A stretch of DNA of 25,226 nt from an uncultured Eubacteriales bacterium (GCA_900548625.1 URLO01000036.1:1-25226); one strand, 5' to 3'; numbered from the stretch's first letter, positions 16,401-24,143 are shown. A program made the numbers and translations. The notes: generated by a model not told the origin, from the sequence alone.

Positions 16401-17125
16401 TGAACGGCAGCGTCGTGGATCTCCACATGGTCAATGTGGGTGGAGAAGGTGGTATGGCGGCAGTGATCGGACCAGTAGGTGTCCACGACCCGAATTTCGG
16501 TGATGGTGGGGTCACGCTGTTCGTCATCGCGGAAATAGCCCTGCAAATATTGCAGGTCGTCCAAGTCCATGGCCAGTCCCAGCTCGTCGCGCAGTGCGCT
16601 CAGCGCTTCACCGTCCATGGCGGTGAAGCGCTCCACGGTGCGGACGGTGGTGGGGATGTCGTATTCCATCCGCAGCGTCTGCGGAAGCTCCAAAGACGCC
16701 TCGCGGCTTTCCACGGGGTTGATGACATACTTTTTGATGGCGGCGAGCTGCTCCTGCGTCAGCGCGCCCTCCAGAACGTAGATGCGCGCGGTGCGCACGA
16801 TGGGGCGCTCGCCCTGCGAGAGGATCTGGATGCACTGTGCGGCGGAGTCCGCCCGCTGGTCATACTGACCGGGCAGATATTCTACTGCAAACACAGCGTC
16901 TGCCTGCGGAAGCTCGTCCGTCACCATGTCGAGCTGCGGCTCGGAGAGCACCGTTTTTACGGCGTAGTCGAACAGCTCCCGGCTGATGCCCTCCAGATCG
17001 TAGCGGTTGAGCAGCCGCAGACCCGTCAGGCCGCGGATGCCCAGAAAAGCCCGCAGATCCTCTGCCAGTGCGTGTGCCTCGTTGGCAAGTGCCTCTTTTT
17101 TTTCTACATATACTCTGTAAACCAT
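13451..17125 (-). CDS. purL: Phosphoribosylformylglycinamidine synthase, single-chain (PurL with fused glutaminase)
   Basis: Step four of purine synthesis: FGAR plus glutamine and ATP to FGAM, in the cytoplasm. It is one long chain of 1,224 residues joining an N-terminal PurS-like region (MVYRVYVEKKEALANEA), the two AIR-synthase-like halves, and a C-terminal class I glutaminase. DTYWSDHCRHTTF and FKNETHNHPTEIEPFGGAA mark the first synthase half. VLIPVFPGTNCEYDSARA opens the glutaminase, with nucleophile Cys1064 (GVCNGFQ) and His1131/Glu1133 (SHGEGRF). ATG at 17125 is chosen, with AAGGGAG 11 bases upstream; the longer reading begins at a TTG overlapping the purD stop. Because the glutaminase is fused, no separate purQ or purS is needed. 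It is the last gene of the operon and ends just before the shared terminator. Confidence 0.96.
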   Translation of the reverse strand: MVYRVYVEKKEALANEAHALAEDLRAFLGIRGLTGLRLLNRYDLEGISRELFDYAVKTVLSEPQLDMVTDELPQADAVFAVEYLPGQYDQRADSAAQCIQILSQGERPIVRTARIYVLEGALTQEQLAAIKKYVINPVESREASLELPQTLRMEYDIPTTVRTVERFTAMDGEALSALRDELGLAMDLDDLQYLQGYFRDDEQRDPTITEIRVVDTYWSDHCRHTTFSTHIDHVEIHDAAVQAAYERYLAARVEVYGEEKAAKRPQTLMDIATIGAKVLKKRGLLPELDESEEINACSIHVTATVNGEAQDWLLMFKNETHNHPTEIEPFGGAATCIGGCIRDPLSGRAYVHQAMRVTGAGDPRVSLDKTLPGKLPQRKLCQTAAAGYSSYGNQIGLATGHVAELYHEGYIAKRLECGAVVAAAPAYNVRRECPAPGDVVILLGGRTGRDGIGGATGSSKSHNLKSLSTMASEVQKGNAPEERKIQRLFRNSAVTRLIKRCNDFGAGGVSVAIGELADGLRIDLDAVRKKYDGLDGTELAISESQERMAVVVAPEDAETFIAAATVENLEAYPVAVVTQEPRMVMKWNGAVIADLSRDFLNTNGAVKHAGVRVTEKDRSALSKPRFRSLREMASSLTCASRRGLVERFDSTIGAGSILMPFGGRTQRTPAQAMAAVFPVLPGQTTDQASVMAWGCDPEQTSADPYIGAYNAVYTSMAKLVAAGADYKKAYLSFQEFFEKLRTEPERWGKPFSALLGTVDAQLELGAAAIGGKDSMSGTFLDLDVPPTLISFAIAPLKTGEVLSPEFKAAGHPVYLFSGTDAESRKAAWETLHALAQSGKVCAAWAVENGLSEAVMNMSFGNEIGFTAENTELDWNALLPGAIVAELTEQTPHAVRLGLTTAEPIVRIAGDSAAVSELLALNEGVLESVYPSRTAADTAEVPVLSAPAVTRAAPRIGVAVPKVLIPVFPGTNCEYDSARAVRRAGLEPEIMVLNNQSAQDVADSIRRFAEAARSSQIIFVPGGFSGGDEPDGSAKFITAFFRNPEVRDATMDLLKNRDGLMLGVCNGFQALIKLGLVPFGEIIDTDETCPTLTYNTISRHQSRLVRTRIASNRSAWLAGTQVGEVYTVPISHGEGRFLCSEELVRKLAANGQIATQYVDENGVPGMDVDVNPNGSIWAVEGITSPDGRVLGKMGHSERVADGLYKNVDGCYDMKLFQSAKAYFSL

Positions 17126-17142
17126 GCCTGCGCTTGCTCCCT

Positions 17143-18414
17143 TCAATGTTCCAGCGCTTTCAGGGCGCGCTGGCCGATGTCGTGGCGGTAGAACGCATTG
17201 TCAAAATGGACGCGCTCTACGCGCTCATAGGCTTTTTTCACGGCGCTTTTCAGATCTGCCGCCGTGGCGGTGACGCCCAGAACCCGGCCGCCGCTTGTCA
17301 GCAGCTTCTCGCCCTCGCACTTTGCGCCCGCCACATAGGTGTGCGCGGCGACTTCGGCGGGCATTGTGATGGCAAAGCCCTTTTCATAATGCTCCGGGTA
17401 GCCGCGCGAGGCCATGATGACGCAGCAGGCGGCCTCGTCGGAGAATTGGACTGCCGTTTCTGCCAGCGTGCCGTTCCGGCAGGCGCGCAGGATGCTCAGC
17501 AGGTCGCTTTTCAGAAGCGGCAGCACCACCTGCGTCTCCGGGTCTCCGAAGCGGCAGTTGTACTCGATGACCTTGGGGCCGTTTGGCGTCAGCATCAGCC
17601 CGAAGTACAGGCATCCGCGGAACGTGCGGCCCTCGGCATTCATGGCGCGCACGGTGGGAAGGAAGATCGTCTCCATGCACACGCGCGCGATCTCGTCCGT
17701 GTAGTAGGGGTTGGGCGCCACAGTGCCCATGCCGCCGGTGTTGAGTCCCTCGTCATGGTCGTGTGCCCGCTTGTGATCCATGGAGGACACCATGGGAACG
17801 ACGGTCTTGCCGTCGGTAAAGGCCAGCACGGAGACCTCCGGGCCGGTGAGGAATTCCTCGATGACCACCTGACTGCCGCTGCTGCCGAAGGCGCGGTCGA
17901 GCATGATGGTCTCCACGGCGGAGACGGCGGCCTCGCGCGTTTCGGCGATGAGCACGCCCTTGCCAAGGGCAAGACCGTCGGCCTTGACGACCACAGGAAG
18001 GGGACAGGACTGCACATACTCCATGGCGGCGGCAGCCTCGGTGAACACCCGGTAATCTGCCGTCGGGATGGCGTACTTTTTCATCAGCTCCTTGGAAAAG
18101 ACCTTGCTGCCCTCAAGAATGGCGGCCTTCGCCTCCGGGCCGAAGCAGGGAATGCCCGCGGCCTCCAGCGCGTCCACCGCGCCCAGCACCAGAGGATCGT
18201 CCGGCGTGACCACGGCAAAGCCGATGTCATGTGCGGCGGCAAAGGCCACCTGCGCGGGGATGTCCTTCGCGCCGATCTCCGGGACGCAGACCGCGTCGGC
18301 GGCGATGCCGCCGTTTCCGGGAACGCAGTAGATCGTCTCTACCTCGGGGTTTTCTTTCAATTTTCTGACGATGGCGTGCTCACGGCCGCCACCGCCGATG
18401 ACCAGAAGGTTCAT
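17143..18414 (-). CDS. purD: Phosphoribosylamine--glycine ligase
   Basis: Step two of purine synthesis: phosphoribosylamine plus glycine and ATP to GAR. It is an ATP-grasp enzyme, with MNLLVIGGGGREHAIVRKL at the N-terminus (GGGGREHA, 7-14), then VVKADGLALGKGV, and GGMGTVAPNPYY beginning at residue 227. The later CLYFGLMLT and NCRFGDPETQVVLPLL segments are typical of PurD. Length is 423 residues, as expected. ATG at 18414 is used because AAGGAGG (18419-18425) is 5 bases upstream and the protein starts exactly at the family N-terminus; the ~54 extra codons upstream are intergenic. It follows purH across a 91-base gap and precedes purL by 17 bases. Confidence 0.96.
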   Translation of the reverse strand: MNLLVIGGGGREHAIVRKLKENPEVETIYCVPGNGGIAADAVCVPEIGAKDIPAQVAFAAAHDIGFAVVTPDDPLVLGAVDALEAAGIPCFGPEAKAAILEGSKVFSKELMKKYAIPTADYRVFTEAAAAMEYVQSCPLPVVVKADGLALGKGVLIAETREAAVSAVETIMLDRAFGSSGSQVVIEEFLTGPEVSVLAFTDGKTVVPMVSSMDHKRAHDHDEGLNTGGMGTVAPNPYYTDEIARVCMETIFLPTVRAMNAEGRTFRGCLYFGLMLTPNGPKVIEYNCRFGDPETQVVLPLLKSDLLSILRACRNGTLAETAVQFSDEAACCVIMASRGYPEHYEKGFAITMPAEVAAHTYVAGAKCEGEKLLTSGGRVLGVTATAADLKSAVKKAYERVERVHFDNAFYRHDIGQRALKALEH

Positions 18415-18444
18415 AGAGCCCTCCTTATAATCAGAATTTTGGAC

Positions 18445-18505
18445 GCCGCCGCGCGGACATCCGAGGAAGCCGCACGGCAGCAGGTGTGTACGGTATCGCG
18501 GCGGC
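18445..18505 (-). other. Intercistronic GC-rich inverted repeat between purH and purD
   Basis: Immediately after the purH stop, the nine-base arms GCCGCCGCG (18445-18453) and CGCGGCGGC (18497-18505) can pair around a 43-base loop that contains further GC-rich complementarity. There is no T tract, so it is not an obvious terminator. It could affect mRNA processing or stability, or simply be a spacer. Confidence 0.35.
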
Positions 18506-19684
18506 TCAGTGGTGGAACAGGCGCGCGCCGGTAAATGCCAGCACCATGCCGTACTTGTCGGCGGTGGCGATGACATGGTCGTCGCGGATGGAGCCGCCCG
18601 GCTCGGCGATGTAGCAGACGCCGGATTTTCTGGCTCTCTCCACGTTGTCGCCGAAGGGGAAGAAGGCGTCGCTTCCGACAGTGACGCCGGTCTGCGTGGC
18701 GATCCAGGCCTTCTTTTCCTCTGCGGTCAGAGGCTCGGGGCGCACCTGGAAGATGCTTTGCCACACGCCGTCAGCCAGCACGTCCTCATACTCGTCGGAG
18801 GTATAGACGTCGATGGCGTTGTCGCGGTCGGGGCGGCGGATGCCGTCTGCAAATTGCAGACCCAGCACCTTCGGATGCTGGCGCAGGTACCAGTTGTCTG
18901 CCTTCTGACCTGCCAGACGGGTGCAGTGGATGCGGCTCTGCTGGCCTGCGCCCACGCCGATGGCCTGACCGTCCTTCACGTAGCAGACGGAGTTGGACTG
19001 GGTGTACTTGAGCGTGATGAGCGCCACGATCATGTCGATCTTCGCGGCCTGCGGCAGCTCCTTGTTCTGAGAGACGATGTTTTTCAGCATTTCTTCGTCG
19101 ATCACAAGGTCGTTGCGGCCCTGCTCAAAGGTGACGCCGAACACATCCTTATGCTCCAATGCGGCAGGGACATAGTCCGGGTCGATCCGGACGACGTTGT
19201 ACTTGCCTTTTTTCTTGGTTTTCAGAATTTCCAGAGCCTCGTCGGTATAGCCGGGGGCGATGACGCCGTCGGAGACCTCCTCCTTGAGGTATGCAGCGGT
19301 GGCGGCGTCGCAGACATCGGAGAGCGCCGCCCAGTCGCCATAGGAGCACAGGCGGTCAGCGCCGCGCGCGCGGATGTAGGCGCAGGCGATGGGAGAGAGC
19401 TCGGCGGCGGGGTCAACAAAATAGATCTTCCGGTCGATCTCGCTCAGCGGCAGGCCGACAGCGGCGCCGGCAGGGGAGACGTGCTTGAAGCTGGCGGCGG
19501 AGGGCAGGCCGGTCGCGGCCTTCAGCTCCTTGACGAGCTGCCAGGAGTTCAGGGCGTCCAAGAGGTTGATAAAGCCGGGCTTTCCGTTCAAAACGTCAAA
19601 CGGCAGGCCGGAGCCGTCCTGCATAAAGACCCGGGACGGCTTCTGGTTGGGGTTGCAGCCATATTTCAGTTCCAACTCGTTCAT
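18506..19684 (-). CDS. purH: Stand-alone AICAR transformylase (phosphoribosylaminoimidazolecarboxamide formyltransferase)
   Basis: Step nine of purine synthesis: AICAR (ZMP) plus 10-formyltetrahydrofolate to FAICAR. In most bacteria this activity is the C-terminal part of bifunctional PurH (~510-530 residues), but this 392-residue protein contains only the transformylase. It begins MNELELKYGCNPNQKPSRVF, which matches the start of that domain, and has the catalytic Lys67-His68 pair in SAASFKHVSPAGAA. Other family segments are KYTQSNSVCYVKDGQAIGVG, GQQSRIHCTRLAGQKAD, and GSDAFFPFGDNVERARKSGV. The missing IMP cyclohydrolase half is supplied by the preceding PurO-like gene. ATG at 19684 has AGGAGG (19695-19700) 10 bases upstream. 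Its substrate ZMP is a ligand of the riboswitch that controls the operon. Confidence 0.95.
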   Translation of the reverse strand: MNELELKYGCNPNQKPSRVFMQDGSGLPFDVLNGKPGFINLLDALNSWQLVKELKAATGLPSAASFKHVSPAGAAVGLPLSEIDRKIYFVDPAAELSPIACAYIRARGADRLCSYGDWAALSDVCDAATAAYLKEEVSDGVIAPGYTDEALEILKTKKKGKYNVVRIDPDYVPAALEHKDVFGVTFEQGRNDLVIDEEMLKNIVSQNKELPQAAKIDMIVALITLKYTQSNSVCYVKDGQAIGVGAGQQSRIHCTRLAGQKADNWYLRQHPKVLGLQFADGIRRPDRDNAIDVYTSDEYEDVLADGVWQSIFQVRPEPLTAEEKKAWIATQTGVTVGSDAFFPFGDNVERARKSGVCYIAEPGGSIRDDHVIATADKYGMVLAFTGARLFHH

Positions 19685-19699
19685 ATCGGTGTGTCCTCC

Positions 19700-20332
19700 T
19701 CAATCTCCCAGATTCTTGTTGAACAGGCGAACCTCGCCGTTCACGTTGGTGTAAAGGGATACCTTATTGTCCTTGTTGAGCGCGTCCCAGACTGCCTCCG
19801 GCGTCGGGACGGTGACCTCCAGCGGCTCACCGGCAAAGGTCGGCAGGGGGCTTCCGTCACCCTGATAGGTGCTGATGAAATAGCCGAGATCGGCCTCTGC
19901 ACCCTCGTAGCAGAAGAACTCCCGCAGGCAGCGCCCGTTTCTGCGCTTCAGGATGGACAGCTCAAACGAACCGTCGCCGTTCAAAACGGCGGAGATGCGG
20001 GGCGTCCAGTTGGGGTCGTCCGGCTCATATTCGCGGGTCATGAGCCCCTTGTGGAAGTCGCCGTACTGGCAGATGGTGTCGGTCTGGTCACCGTTTGTGA
20101 CCACCAGCGCGCTGCCCATCGTGCGGACGGGGCGGTAGATGATGAGGCTGGGATCGACCAGCTTGGCGGGGTCGTGCGCCTCGGTGCGGATGCCGTCCTC
20201 CGTCGGGACGAAGATGCGGTTGCGGCTGTTGGCGCTGCGGCCCATGATGAAATAGTAAACGAGATTTTTACTCACAAGGATGCCCCGGCCGGGGTAGGGA
20301 TTCTCCCGCAGAAGGGTAAGAAAGTCAAGCAT
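19700..20332 (-). CDS. purO: IMP cyclohydrolase, archaeal PurO type
   Basis: Step ten of purine synthesis: ring closure of FAICAR to IMP. The protein is unrelated to the N-terminal cyclohydrolase domain of PurH and instead resembles archaeal PurO and its clostridial relatives. It has NPYPGRGI at residues 11-18, the family's N-terminal motif, followed by YFIMGRSANSRNRIF and later YGDFHKGLMTREYEPDDPNW and TPRISAV. Length is 210 residues, as for PurO. ATG at 20332 has AAAGGAG (20340-20346) 7 bases upstream, inside the end of purN; the two genes overlap by 8 bases. Directly downstream is the stand-alone AICAR transformylase, so the pair replaces bifunctional PurH. Confidence 0.9.
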   Translation of the reverse strand: MLDFLTLLRENPYPGRGILVSKNLVYYFIMGRSANSRNRIFVPTEDGIRTEAHDPAKLVDPSLIIYRPVRTMGSALVVTNGDQTDTICQYGDFHKGLMTREYEPDDPNWTPRISAVLNGDGSFELSILKRRNGRCLREFFCYEGAEADLGYFISTYQGDGSPLPTFAGEPLEVTVPTPEAVWDALNKDNKVSLYTNVNGEVRLFNKNLGD

Positions 20333-20942
20333 TGCGATTCTCCTTTACGATTTGTTCCGAGACCAGCTCCGCGGCACGGGGCAGGAGCTGCCATTCCGCC
20401 TGCTCCATGACCCGGCGCTGGAGCGCCTCGGGCGTGTCGTCCGGCAGAACGTCCACCGCCTTTTGCAGCAGGATCCGGCCGCCGTCCGGAACTTCATTGA
20501 CAAAATGCACCGTGGCGCCCGTGACCTTCACGCCCGCAGCCAAGGCGGCTTTGTGGACCCTCAGGCCGTACATGCCCTCGCCGCAGAAGGCGGGGATCAG
20601 GGAGGGGTGCACGTTCAAAATGCGGGACGGCCAGCGAGCCGTGAAATCCGCGCTGAGGATGGTCAAAAAGCCTGCCAGAATGATGAGATCGATCTCGTAT
20701 TCCGTCAGCAGCGCAGACAGGGCGGATTCAAACGCCGCCTGACCGCCGCACTGTCTGGCAGAGACAGCCCGAGCCGGGATGCCGGCGCCTGCCGCCCGTG
20801 TCAGGGCGTAGGCGTTTTCGTTGGAGGAGACCACGAGCGCGATCTGGCCGTGCGGCAGCTGTCCTGCCGCCTGCGCGTCCAGCAGTGCCTGTAGATTTGT
20901 GCCGTTGCCGGAGACCAGCACGGCGATCTTCGCTTTGTTCAT
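20325..20942 (-). CDS. purN: Phosphoribosylglycinamide formyltransferase
   Basis: Step three of purine synthesis: GAR plus 10-formyltetrahydrofolate to FGAR. It is a folate-dependent GAR transformylase. SGNGTNLQAL (11-20) binds the phosphate end, and LILAGFLTILSADF (87-100) precedes ILNVHPSLIPAF, containing Asn110 and His112. VPDGG holds Asp153. These three match the Asn-His-Asp catalytic set of the family. Length is 205 residues, normal. ATG at 20942 has AAAGGAG (20953-20959) 10 bases upstream. Its end overlaps the start of the PurO-like gene by 8 bases, and it lies 53 bases downstream of purM. Confidence 0.96.
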   Translation of the reverse strand: MNKAKIAVLVSGNGTNLQALLDAQAAGQLPHGQIALVVSSNENAYALTRAAGAGIPARAVSARQCGGQAAFESALSALLTEYEIDLIILAGFLTILSADFTARWPSRILNVHPSLIPAFCGEGMYGLRVHKAALAAGVKVTGATVHFVNEVPDGGRILLQKAVDVLPDDTPEALQRRVMEQAEWQLLPRAAELVSEQIVKENRNA

Positions 20943-20964
20943 AGGCGTTTTTCTCCTTTGCAGC

Positions 20965-20984
20965 CGCCGCGAGCCAGCGCGGCG
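20965..20984 (-). other. Short intercistronic hairpin between purM and purN
   Basis: The seven-base arms CGCCGCG (20965-20971) and CGCGGCG (20978-20984) pair around a six-base loop, just upstream of the purN ribosome binding site. There is no T tract. It may influence purN translation or mRNA processing; the evidence is only the base pairing. Confidence 0.35.
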
Positions 20985-20995
20985 CTTGGTGCAGC

Positions 20996-22033
20996 TCAGA
21001 CGAGGACGACCTGATCCTCGCCGGGGACGATCTCGCCGCAGACGTAGGCGTCGATCCCCTCTGCCTTCAGGGCAGAGAGCGCCGCGTCGGCGGTCTCGGG
21101 GCTCACGACCACGATCATGCCCACGCCCATATTGAAGGTGTTGAACATGTCGTGCTCATCGATGCCGCCCTGCTTCTGGAGCAGGCCGAAGATGGCGGGC
21201 GTCCGGAGCGATGCCTTGCAGATCTTCGCGCAAAGGCCATGGGGGATGCAGCGGGGGATGTTTTCATAGAAGCCGCCGCCCGTGATGTGGCTGACGCCGC
21301 GGACGTCCGCGGCCTCGATGCAGCGGAGGACGGGCTTTACATAGATGACGGTGGGGCGCAGCAGCGCCTCGCCCAGCGTCTCGCCGAGCTCGTCATAATA
21401 CTTGCCGAGGTCGGCGTTTTCCACGTCGAACACCTTGCGGACGAGCGAGTAGCCGTTGGAATGGAAGCCAGACGAGGGCAGCGCCAGCACCACATCGCCC
21501 GCCGCCATGCGGCCGGAGTCGATGACCTTGGGCTTGTCCACAAGACCGACGGTGAAGCCCGCCAGATCATAGTCGTCCTCGGCCATCATGCCGGGATGCT
21601 CTGCCGTTTCGCCGCCGATGAGCGCGCAGCCGGCCTGAACACAGCCCTCTGCAACGCCGGAGACGATGTCGGCTACCTTTTCGGGCACGTTTTTGCCAAT
21701 GGCGATGTAATCAAGAAAGAACAGGGGCTTTGCGCCGCAGCAGATCACGTCGTTTACACACATGGCAACGCAGTCGATGCCGATGGTGTCGTGCCTGTCC
21801 ATGAGCTCTGCCAGACGGAGCTTGGTGCCCACGCCGTCCGTGCCGGAGACGAGAACGGGCTCCGTCATCCCGGCAAGGTCGGGAGCAAAGAGGCCGCCGA
21901 AGCCGCCAATGTCAGAAACCACACCGGGGATATGGGTGCGCTGGACGTCTGCGCGCATCAGCTTGACGCCCTTGTAACCGGCAGTGATGTCCACGCCGGC
22001 TGCCGCGTAGGCGGCGGAGCTGGATTTTTCCAT
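20996..22033 (-). CDS. purM: Phosphoribosylformylglycinamidine cyclo-ligase (AIR synthetase)
   Basis: Step five of purine synthesis: ATP-dependent closure of FGAM to AIR. The protein has the AIR-synthase fold, with AAYAAAGVDITAGYKGV at the N-terminus and LVSGTDGVGTKLRLAE (GTDGVGTKL at 64-72) at the nucleotide site. CVNDVICCGAKPLFFLDY, ALIGGETAEHPGMM and LPSSGFHSNGYSLVRKV follow, with SHITGGGFYENIPR further on. Length is 345 residues, the same as E. coli PurM. ATG at 22033 is preferred because AAAGGA lies 9 bases upstream; an in-frame ATG at 22042 directly abuts that site. The start overlaps no other gene, with purF ending 5 bases upstream. Confidence 0.96.
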   Translation of the reverse strand: MEKSSSAAYAAAGVDITAGYKGVKLMRADVQRTHIPGVVSDIGGFGGLFAPDLAGMTEPVLVSGTDGVGTKLRLAELMDRHDTIGIDCVAMCVNDVICCGAKPLFFLDYIAIGKNVPEKVADIVSGVAEGCVQAGCALIGGETAEHPGMMAEDDYDLAGFTVGLVDKPKVIDSGRMAAGDVVLALPSSGFHSNGYSLVRKVFDVENADLGKYYDELGETLGEALLRPTVIYVKPVLRCIEAADVRGVSHITGGGFYENIPRCIPHGLCAKICKASLRTPAIFGLLQKQGGIDEHDMFNTFNMGVGMIVVVSPETADAALSALKAEGIDAYVCGEIVPGEDQVVLV

Positions 22034-22038
22034 GTCGA

Positions 22039-23463
22039 TCATTCCTTTCCGTTCCAACAGTATGTACAGACCTTATCGCGGTCGATGCCGATGGCCTCCA
22101 GAACGCCGTCCAGAGACTGGTAGCCGAGAGAATCAAAGCCGAGCTTTTCGCAGATGGCCTTCAAAAGGCACTGGCCGCGCTCCGTCGTGGAGTCGGCGTA
22201 TTCGTCCAGATGCAGCTGTCCCTCGTCACCCTCCAGCTCCTGCACCACCCGGCGTGCCAGCAGCTCCATATCGGAGTTTCCGCGCGAGAAGTTCAGGTAC
22301 TTGCAGCTATACATAATGGGCGGGCAGGCAGAGCGCATGTGGACCTCCTCCGCGCCGGATTCGTAGAGGAAATCGACCGTTTCCCGAAGCTGGGTGCCGC
22401 GGACGATGGAGTCGTCCACAAACAGCAGCTTCTTTCCCTGAATGAGCTCCGGGACGGGGATCTGCTTCATCTTGGCGACCTGATTGCGAACCTCCTGATT
22501 GGTCGGGGTGAAGGAGCGGGGCCAGGTGGGCGTATATTTCACAAAGGGACGCGCAAAAGGCTTGCCGCTTCGGTTTGCAAAGCCGATGGCGTGCGGCACG
22601 CCGGAATCCGGCACACCCGCGACGTAGTCCACCTTCGGGAGCCTGCCGCGCGCGATCTCGTCACGCGCCATGATCTCGCCGTTGTGGTAGCGCATGACCT
22701 CTACGTTGACGCCCTCATAATTGGAGTTGGGGTAGCCGTAATACGTCCAGAGGAAGCCGCAGATCTTCATTTCCTTGCCCGGGGGGGAGACAGTCTCACA
22801 GCCGTTGCTGGTCAGCGCGACGATCTCGCGCGGGCCAAGCTCATGGGCGTCCTCATAGCCCAGCTTATGATAGGCGAAGGACTCAAAGGAGACGCAGAGG
22901 CTGCCGTCAGGGTGCTTTCCCACCAGAACGGGAAGCCGCCCAAGGCGGTCTCTGGCGGCAAGAATGCCGTCCGGCGTCATCAGCAGGATCGTGATGGAGC
23001 CGCGGATCATCTCCTGCGCGTACAAAATGCCGTCGATCAGGTTTTCCTTCATGTTGATGAGGGCGGCAACCAGCTCCGAGACGTTGACCTTTCCGTTGCT
23101 CTGCGCCATGAACTGGTGACCATGGTCGGAGAAATACGTTTCGATCAGCTCGTCGGTGTTGTTGATGATGCCCACCGTGCAGATGGCGTACAGCCCCAGA
23201 TGCGAGCGCACCAGAAGCGGCTGCGGGTCGGTGTCGCTGATGCAGCCCATGCCGACGTACCCCTTGAGCTCGTGCAGGTCTTTTTCAAATTTCGTGCGGA
23301 AGGGGGTGTTCTCAATGTCGTGGATCTCACGGACGAAGCCGTTTTCGTGCCCGTAGACCACCATGCCGCCGCGGCGGGTCCCCAGATGGGAGTGGTAGTC
23401 GGTGCCGAAAAACACATCAAGTCCCACATCGCGGTGGGAAAACGCTCCGAAAAAGCCGCCCAT
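22039..23463 (-). CDS. purF: Amidophosphoribosyltransferase-like protein lacking the glutaminase nucleophile (PurF)
   Basis: First committed step of purine synthesis: PRPP to phosphoribosylamine. The phosphoribosyltransferase half is intact, with LFVDDSIVRGTQL (PRPP loop at 349-357) and YTPTWPRSFTPTNQ. Four cysteines at 235, 387, 466 and 469 (MKICGF, MYSCKY, CTYC) match the iron-sulfur ligands of the Bacillus-type enzyme. The N-terminal glutaminase half is degenerate. It begins MGGFFGAFS where active enzymes expose a Cys (CGVFGI), and the usual RYxT and HNGN glutamine-site motifs are replaced (CISDTDPQP, GIINNTDEL). It may therefore use free ammonia, or an amidotransferase partner, to make phosphoribosylamine (inference). 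The start overlaps the purC stop (TAATG), without a strong ribosome binding site of its own. Length is 474 residues. Confidence 0.9.
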   Translation of the reverse strand: MGGFFGAFSHRDVGLDVFFGTDYHSHLGTRRGGMVVYGHENGFVREIHDIENTPFRTKFEKDLHELKGYVGMGCISDTDPQPLLVRSHLGLYAICTVGIINNTDELIETYFSDHGHQFMAQSNGKVNVSELVAALINMKENLIDGILYAQEMIRGSITILLMTPDGILAARDRLGRLPVLVGKHPDGSLCVSFESFAYHKLGYEDAHELGPREIVALTSNGCETVSPPGKEMKICGFLWTYYGYPNSNYEGVNVEVMRYHNGEIMARDEIARGRLPKVDYVAGVPDSGVPHAIGFANRSGKPFARPFVKYTPTWPRSFTPTNQEVRNQVAKMKQIPVPELIQGKKLLFVDDSIVRGTQLRETVDFLYESGAEEVHMRSACPPIMYSCKYLNFSRGNSDMELLARRVVQELEGDEGQLHLDEYADSTTERGQCLLKAICEKLGFDSLGYQSLDGVLEAIGIDRDKVCTYCWNGKE

Positions 23464-24143
23464 TACGCAAAGAACAGCTCGGAGAGCGTCATGGGATCGA
23501 TGTACTGACCGTCCTTGTAGACGCGCATGTTGCCGCTGGCGACCTCGTCGATGAGCATAACGCTGCCGTCGGGCGCATAGCCGAACTCAAACTTGATGTC
23601 GTAAAGGACCATGCCCTTTGCCTTCAGATCGTCGGCAACGATCTGCGTGATCTTCTGGGTCTGGGACTTGAGATCCTCATACTGCGCGTCGGTCATCACG
23701 CCCAGAGCCACCAGTGCGTCCTTGGTGATCAGGGGATCGCCCTTGGCATCGTCCTTCAGCGTGGTCTCCACATAGGAGGGGAGGTCTGCGCCGGACGCAA
23801 TGAGGTCGCCGTAGCGGCGGATGAAGGAGCCGACGGCCTTGCGGCGGCAGATGACCTCGAGACCGTGGCCAAAGACCTTGGCGGGGAGGACCTCCATCGT
23901 GGTGTTTTTCAGATCGGCGCCGACAAAGTGGGTCTTGATGCCGGCGGCGTTGATCTTCTCAAAGAAATAGATGCTCATGCGCAGGTTCACATCGCCCACA
24001 CCGTCGATGGTCAGACCCACAGCGTTTTCGCCGGGATCGAACACGCCGTCTTTGCCGGTGCAGTCATCCTTGAACTTCAGCAGGTAGTTGCCGTTTTCCA
24101 GAGCGTAAACGTCCTTGGTCTTGCCAGTGTAAACGAGTTTCAT
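23463..24143 (-). CDS. purC: Phosphoribosylaminoimidazole-succinocarboxamide synthase (SAICAR synthetase)
   Basis: Step seven of purine synthesis: CAIR plus aspartate and ATP to SAICAR. It starts MKLVYTGKTKDVYALENGNY, with the family motif GKTKDVY at 7-13. Then come LLKFKDDCTGKDGVF, FEKINAAGIKTHFVG, VICRRKAVGSFIRRYG and VLYDIKFEFGYA. LIDEVASGNMRVYKDGQ near the end corresponds to the family's nucleotide-site segment, with Gly-Asn-Met where many homologs have PDSSR. Length is 226 residues, normal. ATG at 24143 has GGAGG (24151-24155) 7 bases upstream. It follows purE after 56 bases and shares one base with purF. Confidence 0.94.
   Translation of the reverse strand: MKLVYTGKTKDVYALENGNYLLKFKDDCTGKDGVFDPGENAVGLTIDGVGDVNLRMSIYFFEKINAAGIKTHFVGADLKNTTMEVLPAKVFGHGLEVICRRKAVGSFIRRYGDLIASGADLPSYVETTLKDDAKGDPLITKDALVALGVMTDAQYEDLKSQTQKITQIVADDLKAKGMVLYDIKFEFGYAPDGSVMLIDEVASGNMRVYKDGQYIDPMTLSELFFA

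Noticed and set aside
17126..17146. TTG start giving PurL seven extra residues
   Set aside because: It overlaps the purD stop codon and the likely PurL ribosome binding site. ATG at 17125 gives the natural start MVYRVYVEKKE.
15302..17191. Long plus-strand open frames opposite purL, and similar ones opposite purD, purH, purM and purF
   Set aside because: These are antisense shadows of well-recognised purine genes with no ribosome binding site or recognisable domain.
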